Source of the DNA: Roseibium polysiphoniae
GTDB taxonomy: Bacteria > Pseudomonadota > Alphaproteobacteria > Rhizobiales > Stappiaceae
Assembly (NCBI RefSeq): GCF_014842925.1
Contig: NZ_JACYXJ010000005.1
Span: forward strand, 434,001 to 498,000
Direction of reading: 5' to 3'
Length of the DNA stretch: 64,000 bases
A model generated the notes under the pieces. That model did no database searches and was not told where the DNA came from. It was given only the letters and a program-made list of their open reading frames with translations. Below, piece by piece: positions 18,948 through 26,979 of the stretch. The number at the start of each line of letters is the position of its first letter. Within the stretch, counting starts at the first letter, position 1. A program made the translations under genes and the position numbers.

Positions 18948-19838
18948 TCAGGCGGCCTGCCGTGCGAGATCCTGACCGCGGTAACTCAGGGCTTCTGCCA
19001 GATGGATTCGCCCGACCGTGTCCAGGCCATCAAGGTCGGCAAGGGTGCGCGCCAGCTTCAAGACCCGGTGGTATCCGCGGGCGCTGAGGGCAAGGCTTCT
19101 TGCTGCATCATGCAGGAACTGCAGGCCGCCCGGATCCGGCGCCGCAATCGTTTCGATCACGGAGGCAGGGGCCTCCGCGTTGGCCGACGCAGAAACGCCA
19201 AGTGCGAGAAAGCGCTCACGCTGGATCCGCCTTGCCTCTGCCACGCGCGCGCCGACAGCCGTCGAGGTCTCGGACGCTGTCGGTGTGATCAGGTCCGCGG
19301 CGGTCACCGCAGGCACGTCGATCCTGAGGTCGATCCGGTCGAGCAGCGGCCCTGACACCCGGGCCTGATATTCTGTTGCACAGCGTGCGCCACGGCGGCA
19401 CTGGTGGCCAGGCTCTCCCGCGTAGCCACAGCGGCAGGGGTTCATCGCGGCGATGAGCTGGATGCGCGCGGGGTAGGACACCCGATGGTTGGCGCGGGCA
19501 ATCACGGCCTCACCGCTTTCCAGCGGCTGGCGCAGGCTGTCGAGCACCTGGGGATTGAACTCGGGCAATTCGTCGAGAAACAGAACGCCGTTGTGGGCGA
19601 GGGACACCTCCCCGGGCTTGGCCCTGATGCCGCCGCCGACCAGCGCGGCCATGGAGGCGGAGTGATGAGGCGCACGAAATGGCCTGCGATCGGTCAGACG
19701 GCCATCTGCGAGCTCTCCCGCAAGCGAGGAAATCATCGAGACTTCGAGAAGTTCACGCGGTCTGAGCGGCGGCAGGATCGACGGAAGACGGCTGGCGAGC
19801 ATGGATTTACCCGCCCCCGGTGGTCCGCTCATGAGCAA
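18948..19838 (-). pseudogene. comM: comM (Mg-chelatase-like helicase), 3' half separated by the island
   Basis: About 294 native codons of ComM, the hexameric AAA+ branch-migration helicase used in natural transformation. It begins at the Walker A motif (MSGPPGAGKSMLA) and continues through FRAPHHSASMAALVGGG, GEVSLAHNGVLFLDELPEF and the C-terminal helical domain ending YRGQDLARQA. The first 215 residues are at 53478-54122, 33.6 kb away on the same strand. The two parts together give about 509 residues, a normal ComM length. A TTG or ATG at the junction could start a truncated product, but the N-terminal domain is lost. Confidence 0.92.
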
Positions 19839-19855
19839 GTTATGTCACATTAATT
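19834..19855 (+). repeat. island left attachment half-site (attR/attL type)
   Basis: The sequence AGCAAGTTATG, then TC, then ACATTAATT directly abuts the comM Walker A region. Two direct copies occur at 22755 and 26941, and an inverted, less similar copy ends the island at 53463-53483. The proposed crossover dinucleotide is the first AG. Confidence 0.8.
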
Positions 19856-19867
19856 TAATTGGGCTTT

Positions 19868-22618
19868 CTACTCAATTCCAGTCGTAGGACCTATGCCAAA
19901 TCCTGAAGCTATTTCCTGAATTTGTGGAGAATGCGGGGCGCGTTGAACCGCCGTTCTCAATCGATGCCACCAATTCTTCCAAGAGACATTGTCGTTCACT
20001 CTGCCGTAGCGTCTGATCGCGTTAACCGAGCTCTTGGCTAACTGGAGCTGTATGTCGGCATTCCCGGACCACTGCGGCAGGCTCGCAAGGCCGACCAGCC
20101 GATCGCCCCATAACTCCACAGGCACAAATTCGCCGGCTTCACAGTAGCGATGGATCGCGTTGACCGCGCCCCTGGCCAGTTCGAGCTGAATGTCGGCATT
20201 CCCGGACCACTGCGGCCGGCTCGCAAGCTCGATCAACCGATCGCCCCAGACTTCCAGAGACGTAAAATCACCAGCCTCACCGTAAGCGGTGATCGCGTTC
20301 ATCGCGCCCATAGCCAGTCGGAGCTGAATGTCGGCATTCTCGGACCATTGCGGCAGGCTCGCAAGGCCGGCGAGCCGATCGCCCCACCCCTTCATGGGAT
20401 CAAATTTGCGGGCTTCACCGTAGCGGCCGATCGCGTTGACCGCGCCCCTGGCCAGTTCGAGCTGTATGTCGGCATTCCCGGACCACTGCGGCAGGCTCGT
20501 GAGGCCGACGAGCCGATCACCCCACTCCTTCATGGGATCAAATTTGCGGGCTTCACCATAGCGGCTGATCGCGTCGACCGCACCCATGGCCAGGTGGAGC
20601 TGAATGTCGGCATTCCCAGACCAATCCGGCAGGCTCGCAAGGCCGACGAGCCGATCGCCCCACTCCTCCGAAGATGCAAACTTACCGGCATCACCGTAGC
20701 GTTTGATCGCGTTGACCGCGCCCATGGCCAGGTGGAGCTGAATGTTGGCATTCCCGGACCACTGCGGCATGCTTGCAAGTCCGACGAGCCGATCACCCCA
20801 CTCTTCCATGGGATCAAATTTGCGGGCTTCACCGTAGTTGTCGATCGCGTTGACCGCGCCCATAGCCAGGTGGAGCTGAATGTTGGCATTCCCGGACCAC
20901 TGCGGCATGCTTGCAAGTCCGACGAGCCGATCACCCCACACCTCCATGGGGTCAAATTTGCGGGCTTCAGCGTAGCGGCTGATCGCGTTGAACGCGCCCA
21001 TGACCAGGTGGAGCTGAATGTTGGCATTCCCGGACCGCTCCGGCAGGCTCGCAAGTCCGACGAGCCGATCACCCCACACCTCCATGGGATCAAATTTGCG
21101 GGCTTCACCGTAGAGATTGATCGCGTTGACCGCGCCCATGGCCAGATAGAGCTGAATGTCTGCCTCCTCGGGCAGTGCACTTGCCAAGCCCCATAACTGT
21201 TCGAGTTCCAAGGCAGGAAATTCTTTGCTCTCCGTCCCAGTTACATTATCAGCACTTAATTCAACAATTGCCCCTGCGCGGTCTCGATGAGCCTGGAGCC
21301 GATCCGGATATCGGCCGTAGAAGATCGAATGGAGGCTCTTTCGAACCGCCTCAACGTCGGAACTGCCCAGCATGTCCCGCCCTAAACTGAACAGCCGCGC
21401 CTCGACCGCATCCGGATTGGCGTTGCATGCGGCCGATATCAGTTCCTCGAATTCGCTCTGGCTAGCCTCTTCGAACCAGAGCGACAGGAGGGTGTCCGCC
21501 AATGGCTCTGGTGACAGTGCCGGAACGAACTCCTTGACCTCTTTCCGCTCATGTCCCTGATGCAAAACAACCCGTTCCGAAAGACCCGGGACCGATTGCA
21601 GGCTCGCGCGCAGGGCCTTGTTGTCGACAGGCGCCGCCAGTGAGGCGAAGGCCAGATAACGGTTGCCGTCCGGCGAGCCGGCAGGCATCAGATCCCGGGC
21701 TCGCGCCCTGATCGTTTTTTCCGGATCGGAACCAAGTAGAACCATAAGCGGGCGCCCGTCCGCCCGGGCAACTTCTTCCTCGCTCCGGTCTGGTGCAATC
21801 TTGGCCAACTCAGCATCAGAGAGCGGATCCAACCGACGTGTTGGCCAACGGCGTTCCTTCAGTCGTGCGTCTGCTGCGATCTCCCGGGATACGAATTCGG
21901 GAATGTCGACCTGCGAGGTCAACAGGACGCGGAGGCGTTCGTTATGATCCAGGAGAGCTTCAAGTCGATCCCTCAGGTCAGCCTTGTTCGCGTCATCAAT
22001 CAGTATTGCAGTCTCCCGCCTGAAGCGGGCATCCGCGATGTCTTTTGCGGAGTGAGCCAGAGACAGAATGCCCACGTCCCAGCCTTGTGCCTGAAGTTCC
22101 GTCATCCATTCGAGCGCAAGTTTCGTCTTGCCGATCCCCATGGGGCCGCTGATCACGATCCATCTTGGGTGTTCGCCGGAACTGCGACCCGCGAACATCC
22201 GCAAGCCACGTTTGTCCTCGTCGCGGCCGACAAGTGGCCTACCGGGATATTGAGGGTGATCCTCTCCAACATCCTTAGGTGTTTTCAAGGGAGTAAGGAT
22301 TTCCGGATACCCAGGCCAAAGAATTGGCATCATTGGGCGGAGCACCATGAGCCCCGCCACACCGACAAGCAGCCCGAAGGTTGCCCAGTCGGGAACAATC
22401 CGATCAGCACCCCAGCTCTCGTTCACGTTCCGGATGACGACCGCAAGCGCGCCTTGAGCCTGCTCCAACACTTCGACCATTACCTTTGGCGCAAAACCCA
22501 AGGCTTGCAACAAACCGGCAAGACCACCGATCACAACAGCCAAAAGTAGAGACTTACCCCAGTATGTCAGGTCGACAAATCGTATCCAGCGAAGACGGTT
22601 CCTCACTCTTCGAAACAT
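19868..22618 (-). CDS. membrane-anchored P-loop (STAND-like) NTPase with 46-residue C-terminal repeats
   Basis: About 916 residues. Two hydrophobic segments near residues 22-42 and 80-102 anchor the N-terminus. The NTPase domain has Walker A GPMGIGKT (158-165) and Walker B ILIDDA (205-210), then LLTSQVD as a sensor-like motif. Helical sequence follows, and from about residue 485 nearly nine copies of a 46-residue unit (consensus ADIQL-LA-GAVNAI-RYGEA, then WGDRLVGLASLPQWSGN) run to about 897, the last degenerate. This layout, switch NTPase plus superstructure repeats, fits STAND sensors of immunity, but no effector domain is recognised. The ATG at 22618 has GGGGAG ten bases upstream; the frame is open to a TTG at 22699. 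It is the only gene in its module. Confidence 0.8.
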   Translation of the reverse strand: MFRRVRNRLRWIRFVDLTYWGKSLLLAVVIGGLAGLLQALGFAPKVMVEVLEQAQGALAVVIRNVNESWGADRIVPDWATFGLLVGVAGLMVLRPMMPILWPGYPEILTPLKTPKDVGEDHPQYPGRPLVGRDEDKRGLRMFAGRSSGEHPRWIVISGPMGIGKTKLALEWMTELQAQGWDVGILSLAHSAKDIADARFRRETAILIDDANKADLRDRLEALLDHNERLRVLLTSQVDIPEFVSREIAADARLKERRWPTRRLDPLSDAELAKIAPDRSEEEVARADGRPLMVLLGSDPEKTIRARARDLMPAGSPDGNRYLAFASLAAPVDNKALRASLQSVPGLSERVVLHQGHERKEVKEFVPALSPEPLADTLLSLWFEEASQSEFEELISAACNANPDAVEARLFSLGRDMLGSSDVEAVRKSLHSIFYGRYPDRLQAHRDRAGAIVELSADNVTGTESKEFPALELEQLWGLASALPEEADIQLYLAMGAVNAINLYGEARKFDPMEVWGDRLVGLASLPERSGNANIQLHLVMGAFNAISRYAEARKFDPMEVWGDRLVGLASMPQWSGNANIQLHLAMGAVNAIDNYGEARKFDPMEEWGDRLVGLASMPQWSGNANIQLHLAMGAVNAIKRYGDAGKFASSEEWGDRLVGLASLPDWSGNADIQLHLAMGAVDAISRYGEARKFDPMKEWGDRLVGLTSLPQWSGNADIQLELARGAVNAIGRYGEARKFDPMKGWGDRLAGLASLPQWSENADIQLRLAMGAMNAITAYGEAGDFTSLEVWGDRLIELASRPQWSGNADIQLELARGAVNAIHRYCEAGEFVPVELWGDRLVGLASLPQWSGNADIQLQLAKSSVNAIRRYGRVNDNVSWKNWWHRLRTAVQRAPHSPQIQEIASGFGIGPTTGIE
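19920..21166 (-). repeat. 138-bp tandem coding repeats, about nine units
   Basis: The C-terminal third of the NTPase gene is a tandem array of 138-base units. Blocks such as GCAGGCTCGCAAG and TTGCGGGCTTCACC recur at this spacing. Neighbouring units differ at few positions, and two hypervariable spots per unit change the residues before RYGEA and around KFDPM. Confidence 0.9.
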
Positions 22619-22754
22619 GAAAGCGCAGCTCCCCAACCGAACACCAACATCCACAACGTCAAGTTGGAACATGAATGGGCAGTTCTGCCAAGGGATCAAG
22701 CCTTCGCGGACCGTTGTTTCGGAACATCAGTCCGAATCCGGGGCTCTAAAGTAG

Positions 22755-22776
22755 AGCAAGTTATGTTACATTAATT
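22755..22776 (+). repeat. internal copy of the island att half-site, first
   Basis: AGCAAGTTATG, then TT, then ACATTAATT, in the same orientation as the left end, 2921 bases away. It is preceded ten bases upstream by TCCGGGGC, which also occurs at exactly the same spacing before the copy at 26941. Confidence 0.8.
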
Positions 22777-23364
22777 GTTTCTCTGAGATGAGATAACTTC
22801 ATGCTAGCATAGAATTCGAAATCACCGTTCACCGCGAAACCTAGCATTTGTATGGATCTCGGGTTCAACAGTTCGCCACCCGATGTTGCTGTTTAGGTGG
22901 TCGCGAACGTGCAGCCTAACGGACGAGTTGCCTGAAAGCTAAATTCAGTTGAATTGCGTCCGACCGGGAGATCTAGCTGAGAGGCTGCTGACTTCATTTT
23001 CTTTTCACCGCAGCTCCACTGCGGGCCGTATTGGCCTGATCGTACGTGGATAGGATTCTTAGCTATCGCATTGCGTTGTACGACTGGAATCCTCAATGCG
23101 CTTGCGATAGTGATTAGTTACTGAGCCTGCCCCGAACGCTGGACCACGATTTGCGGTTATTCTCGGCCTTATGGCACCACCGGCAGGTTGGGATTGCCGA
23201 TGGATTTCATGAACGAATTCGGTGGCTTGTTGCCGATAACTGCGAAACAGATGCTCATTGAGGCATTCGTCTCTCAGGCATCCAATGAAGCGAAGCGGAC
23301 TCGGCTTGCGGCTACCTGAATGCTAGGCTATTTCTCTACGAAGCTATTTTTAGGAAGCCACGGT
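22777..23364. other. intergenic region without a supported gene
   Basis: About 590 bases between the att-like repeat and the RiPP cluster's last gene. It has no long frame with coding character. A 39-codon frame at 23200-23319 (start MDFMNEFGGLLPITAK) may be a decayed remnant; nothing else was recognised. Confidence 0.5.
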
Positions 23365-23589
23365 CTACGCTTTGTCCGGGCGGAACGAATTCACGCGAAC
23401 CTTGGTGTTGATCCGTTTGCCGCTCTCCGCCCGCAGGTCCCGCTCCCGGATGAGTTGCCGGGTGCAATCGATGAAGTACTGTTTTATTTTCGCTATATCC
23501 TCCTCTGAGAGGTCGATCTCACAAAAGGAGATCGTAACATGATAGCCCTCATCAAGGGGAGGTTCAGCTTTCGGCGAAGACTGCTGCAT
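23365..23589 (-). CDS. small protein at the end of the RiPP operon
   Basis: A 74-residue protein of unknown function. Its start overlaps the 3' end of the HExxH gene by 26 bases, so it belongs to the same transcript and is probably translationally coupled. It is charged and mostly helical in character, with a DEGYHVTISFCEIDLSEEDI segment and a basic tail (RINTKVRVNS). No motif was recognised. Its place suggests a helper for peptide modification, export or immunity; this is inference. Confidence 0.6.
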   Translation of the reverse strand: MQQSSPKAEPPLDEGYHVTISFCEIDLSEEDIAKIKQYFIDCTRQLIRERDLRAESGKRINTKVRVNSFRPDKA

Positions 23590-24826
23590 AGGGATCTCCC
23601 GTACCTTTGCTGGTCACCGTTTCAAACACCGTCTTGATTTCGCCGAGCCACTCCCTGCCTGCCGGCGTGAGATTTGCCTGTTTCTCGATCAGCCTAATCG
23701 CTGCGTCCAGATCGCCGGCCAGCTTCCTGGCACGACCGGCTACGTCCTCGATTCCAGCATCCTGGTAGCGAGCCAGGCCAATGACGACTTGCAGAAAGAC
23801 ATAAATACCCTCGAAGATCCCGAATATGGGGCGTGGGTCGGGACGCCACGGAACGGAAAACCTCTCCTGCGTCTGCTCCGCTTCCAGCAGGGGCCACACC
23901 TCGCGGACATATCTTTCCTTCACATGAGCCTTTTCATGCAGGATCATTTCCAGCATCCTGCGCGGATCGCCGGGAGACACGAACATCGCGCCCTGATGGC
24001 TCGAGACGGTGAAGGCGATGGAGCGGCTGCCCTCGTCGAATTTCCGCGGCACCATACAGACGAGCGTTTCCAGCTGGTCATCGAATTCCTCGGGCCAGAT
24101 CTTTTCTAGAAGATCGAAGGGCGCGCGATAGGTCGGCATATCCCAGTCGTCCGGATAATTCTCCCAGTCAACTTTCTGCCAGTCAATGCCGGAATTGCGC
24201 TGGTTGGTGCCGCTCAGTTTCAGCTTCAGACTCGGATGAAAGTTCGTCACTGTCATGCGGCCGCCGATCAGCACGGACCGGGTAACCTGGCCGGGCACCC
24301 CGCTCCGGTCGATCTGAGCGGACGCGCCGGGCTCCAGCTCTGCGGCAATTTCCGCAGCGTTTCGCAGGGCACCGGCCGGCACGGTCAGGCACCCGTGATT
24401 GTCTGCCTGGAAGAACCATTGCAGGTGGGCGGGCGCATAGCGCGCGCCCACTGCCAGTGCGATCTCATCATCCGGGCGTTTCCCGTCGGACGGGCCTTCG
24501 GGATCGAACAGCAAGCTGTCGAACTCGCCTAGCAGTCGCAGTTTATGGGCATCGATTGCGTCCCAGTCGGGCAGTCTGGCGACCGATTGCCACCACGCCC
24601 GGAAGACCGGCAACTCGCACAGCTCGGCAAGACGGGTTCCGTCGGACATCAGCGCATTGCGGGCAACTTCGGAATAGGCACCGCAATCGGGCCGCGATCC
24701 GATATGGGCAAGAAACGGCGCGATTTCCTGGAGCTGGCGGACGGCGGCCGTCTTTCGCAGCATGCGCGTTGCGTCGACGTTGTGGTTGGCAATGACAAAG
24801 TCCCTGGGCGTAAGTTGGCTATCCAT
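23564..24826 (-). CDS. HExxH-type RiPP-modifying protein
   Basis: A 420-residue protein with HEKAH at 297-301 (MLEMILHEKAHVKERYV), the signature of the HExxH family found beside radical SAM peptide maturases. Members have been proposed or shown to act as 2-oxoglutarate-dependent peptide beta-hydroxylases rather than peptidases; which applies here is not visible. The N-terminal NHNVDATRMLRK and central DW...PTYRAPFDLLEKIWPEEFD are typical of the family. It begins 15 bases after the radical SAM gene on the same strand. The two enzymes probably act on the precursor encoded at 26123-26386. Confidence 0.82.
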   Translation of the reverse strand: MDSQLTPRDFVIANHNVDATRMLRKTAAVRQLQEIAPFLAHIGSRPDCGAYSEVARNALMSDGTRLAELCELPVFRAWWQSVARLPDWDAIDAHKLRLLGEFDSLLFDPEGPSDGKRPDDEIALAVGARYAPAHLQWFFQADNHGCLTVPAGALRNAAEIAAELEPGASAQIDRSGVPGQVTRSVLIGGRMTVTNFHPSLKLKLSGTNQRNSGIDWQKVDWENYPDDWDMPTYRAPFDLLEKIWPEEFDDQLETLVCMVPRKFDEGSRSIAFTVSSHQGAMFVSPGDPRRMLEMILHEKAHVKERYVREVWPLLEAEQTQERFSVPWRPDPRPIFGIFEGIYVFLQVVIGLARYQDAGIEDVAGRARKLAGDLDAAIRLIEKQANLTPAGREWLGEIKTVFETVTSKGTGDPYAAVFAES

Positions 24827-24841
24827 GTGACGCTCCCACTG

Positions 24842-26047
24842 CTACAGGCACGGACGGGTTCCGGTTCCTGCCCTGTTTCGACTTTTCTCGATATGGACGG
24901 ACAGCCGCTCGTAGGCGTGCTCGATCAGCCCGTAGAGGGCATTGCAATAAATACTCGGATTGTTGAACCCCTGCTCCAGAGGACCATCGGCAAGGGTTGA
25001 ATACCTGTGCGGCAAATATCCGCCTCCACAGACATCGGAAGCACGGCAGTCCTGACAAGTGCCACACACCGGCACATGTTTTTGCTGGAGTTTGGCCACC
25101 ATGGGCACATCATAGACCGCATCGATAGGGTTCTTCACGACGCCGAGCCCGAGTTTGGTCATGCCATGTTCGGTGCACTTGAGGGCATCGGTGCCCTCGT
25201 AGTCACCGTTTGTTTCGACGACGATGACGCCGACGGGTTTTCCGCCAATGTTGTCGCTGCTGTGCGGATACCCGGCGAGCATCCGGATAACATTCTCGAA
25301 ATACCGGAACCCGTGGGTCTGCGGATCGTCGAACCACAGGTCGAACAGGCGAATGAGCCAATCCCGGTAAGTCCATCTTCCGCCGGGCGGAGGATGGGCG
25401 TGATTGGCATGCGGCAGGCTTATGTCGAAACCGTATATGCCAAGGGACTTGAATTCGGCCCAGACTTCGTCCGGGTCCACGTCAAGGTTCACGACCGACA
25501 TGACCGTAGTAAAAATCTCTTGCCCGCGCGGATGCGCGTTCAAAAGCCTGATCGCCTTGACCACGTCATCATAGCTGCCGCGGCCATCATGATAGAGGCG
25601 GAACCTGTCATGGACGGACCGGGGGCCATCAATGCTCAACCCGATGCGGACATTGGAATCGGCGAGAAACGAAATCCATTCGTCGTCGATCAGGACGCCG
25701 TTGGATTGAATGTTGAAGGAGGCTTCGATGCCGCCGCCAAGTCCCTCCTGGACGACATTAAGCCATTGGCGCATGTAGTTGCGGCCCATCAGCAGCGGCT
25801 CGCCGCCATGCAGGATGATCGCAGTGCCTTTCAGGCCGTGGCCGAGGAGATGCTCCCGGATCCGGCCGGCCATCGCTTCGGCGACATCTAGCTTCATCCG
25901 CCCAGGTTGGCTCCGGTAGGTGCTGTCCTGAAGGTTATACATATAGCAGTAGCTGCAATTCAGGTTGCACCTGCTGACCACCTTCACAACAAACGTTGTA
26001 AACGGAACATAATGCTCTGTGAAATCAATATCCGTCAGCATCGCCAT
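24842..26047 (-). CDS. FxsB-type cyclophane-forming radical SAM/SPASM peptide maturase
   Basis: A 401-residue radical SAM enzyme. The SAM cluster motif is CNLNCSYC with Cys27, Cys31 and Cys34 in VVSRCNLNCSYCYMYN. The barrel has ILHGGEPLLMG, FNIQSNGVLIDDEW, IGLSIDGPRSVHDRFR. A C-terminal SPASM-like region carries CGTCQDCRASDVCGGGYLPHRYS split over the last 80 residues, for auxiliary FeS clusters. This matches the FxsB group, which joins an aromatic side chain to the beta carbon two residues later to make three-residue cyclophanes. It follows the precursor gene by 75 bases on the same strand, giving the order precursor, radical SAM, HExxH, small protein. An ATG two codons downstream is an alternative start. 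Confidence 0.88.
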   Translation of the reverse strand: MAMLTDIDFTEHYVPFTTFVVKVVSRCNLNCSYCYMYNLQDSTYRSQPGRMKLDVAEAMAGRIREHLLGHGLKGTAIILHGGEPLLMGRNYMRQWLNVVQEGLGGGIEASFNIQSNGVLIDDEWISFLADSNVRIGLSIDGPRSVHDRFRLYHDGRGSYDDVVKAIRLLNAHPRGQEIFTTVMSVVNLDVDPDEVWAEFKSLGIYGFDISLPHANHAHPPPGGRWTYRDWLIRLFDLWFDDPQTHGFRYFENVIRMLAGYPHSSDNIGGKPVGVIVVETNGDYEGTDALKCTEHGMTKLGLGVVKNPIDAVYDVPMVAKLQQKHVPVCGTCQDCRASDVCGGGYLPHRYSTLADGPLEQGFNNPSIYCNALYGLIEHAYERLSVHIEKSRNRAGTGTRPCL

Positions 26048-26122
26048 AGCATCTTCGAAATACGCGGCAGAGCCATCGCGCGTTGAAAATCTGCACGCGA
26101 TGGCCGGTTGCTTGGGCCCGGG

Positions 26123-26386
26123 CTAGGCGGCTGAACTGAACGTGGAAAAGGTCGAGAACGTCGAGAATTCGTCCACGCTCCTTGTGCCCGGTGCCGCTTT
26201 GCCAAGTTCCTTGGCTGCCTCGAGCGCGCCCTTGATCGCCGCATTTCTGACACCTTCAAGGCCACGGTCGTCCAAGGAGATGCCATCAAGGGTGATAGAG
26301 AACTTGTTCTCGGCACCGATCGGCTCCTTTCCCCTTTTCAGATCACCAAATGACTTCTTGTCGAATTTTCCGCTTGGACTTGCCAT
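26123..26386 (-). CDS. FxsA-like RiPP precursor with four F-S-T/S triads
   Basis: An 87-residue precursor peptide. Residues 1-73 form a charged leader with FSITLDGISLDDRGLEGV, a likely recognition segment, and a helix rich in Ala and Lys. The core starts at Phe74: three consecutive F-S-T triads, then F-S-S-A-A at the very C-terminus, which satisfies the FxSxx-COOH ending of FxsA peptides. Each triad has an aromatic residue at position 1 and a beta-carbon-bearing residue at position 3, the requirement for three-residue cyclophane formation. A strong GGGGAGG lies eight bases before the ATG. It is the first gene of the operon. Confidence 0.85.
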   Translation of the reverse strand: MASPSGKFDKKSFGDLKRGKEPIGAENKFSITLDGISLDDRGLEGVRNAAIKGALEAAKELGKAAPGTRSVDEFSTFSTFSTFSSAA

Positions 26387-26940
26387 ATCGGGCCTCCCCG
26401 GCGCTAGACATTGAAAATAAGATTGCTACAATTTTTGCGCGAGTTACTCCTCACACATTACGTAAGGTAATATAATCCCGAACTTTGATCAACTATTAGT
26501 TGATTTATTCTAACTTGATGCGACCTATAGTATGATTAATGTCGGCTTGGGGCTGAATGAAAATACGAGCTAGCTTGGCGAGTTTGCGAGATAAAGGTGT
26601 CGTGCCTCTTGCCATTCAGATGCCTGCGCCCCGAGCTTGATTGACGTAAACAGCTTCTTACGCCTTGCACGTGCTCGAAGCCGATATCGCAGAAATCGGA
26701 CGAAGGTACGTGGTCTTCCCAACCCGGAAATTCACCGCGTCCAAAATGGAGTTCGGCTTTATGGACAACACGCAGATTGCCCAACGTCTGGAACGGAAGC
26801 GCTACAGAAAATGCGTGGAGCTAGGCACTTCTCCGTCCACAAAGCACACTCAATTTAGCGTGCATTTAACACATAGAGCGAAAAGTGTTTAATTTCAATA
26901 TATTGTGAATTCTGCCTTCAGGTCCGGGGCGCATTATTGA
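26387..26940. other. AT-rich intergenic region upstream of the RiPP operon
   Basis: About 550 bases with short frames only and no recognised protein. It is richer in A+T than its neighbours near 26410-26540, where the promoter of the leftward RiPP operon should lie. The right edge is the att-like repeat at 26941. Confidence 0.5.
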
Positions 26941-26962
26941 AGCAAGTTATGGTACATTAATT
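26941..26962 (+). repeat. internal copy of the island att half-site, beside the recombinase gene
   Basis: AGCAAGTTATG, then GT... in the form GG-T followed by ACATTAATT, same orientation as the left end. It lies only 18 bases before the serine recombinase start, the usual place of attP next to its integrase gene. TCCGGGGC occurs ten bases upstream, as at the 22755 copy. Confidence 0.8.
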
Positions 26963-26979
26963 GATGATTCGAATCTCGG

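Noticed and set aside
19920..21166. CRISPR array
   Set aside because: The repeats are 138 bases, contiguous and coding, without spacers.
20150..21196. 348-codon plus-strand frame with repeats
   Set aside because: It mirrors the 138-base repeats of the NTPase gene on the other strand and has no independent start or domain.
23320..23508. 62-codon plus-strand frame
   Set aside because: It overlaps the better supported minus-strand gene of the RiPP operon and has no ribosome site.
26536..26892. short frames upstream of the recombinase
   Set aside because: No ribosome site or recognisable sequence; composition looks non-coding.
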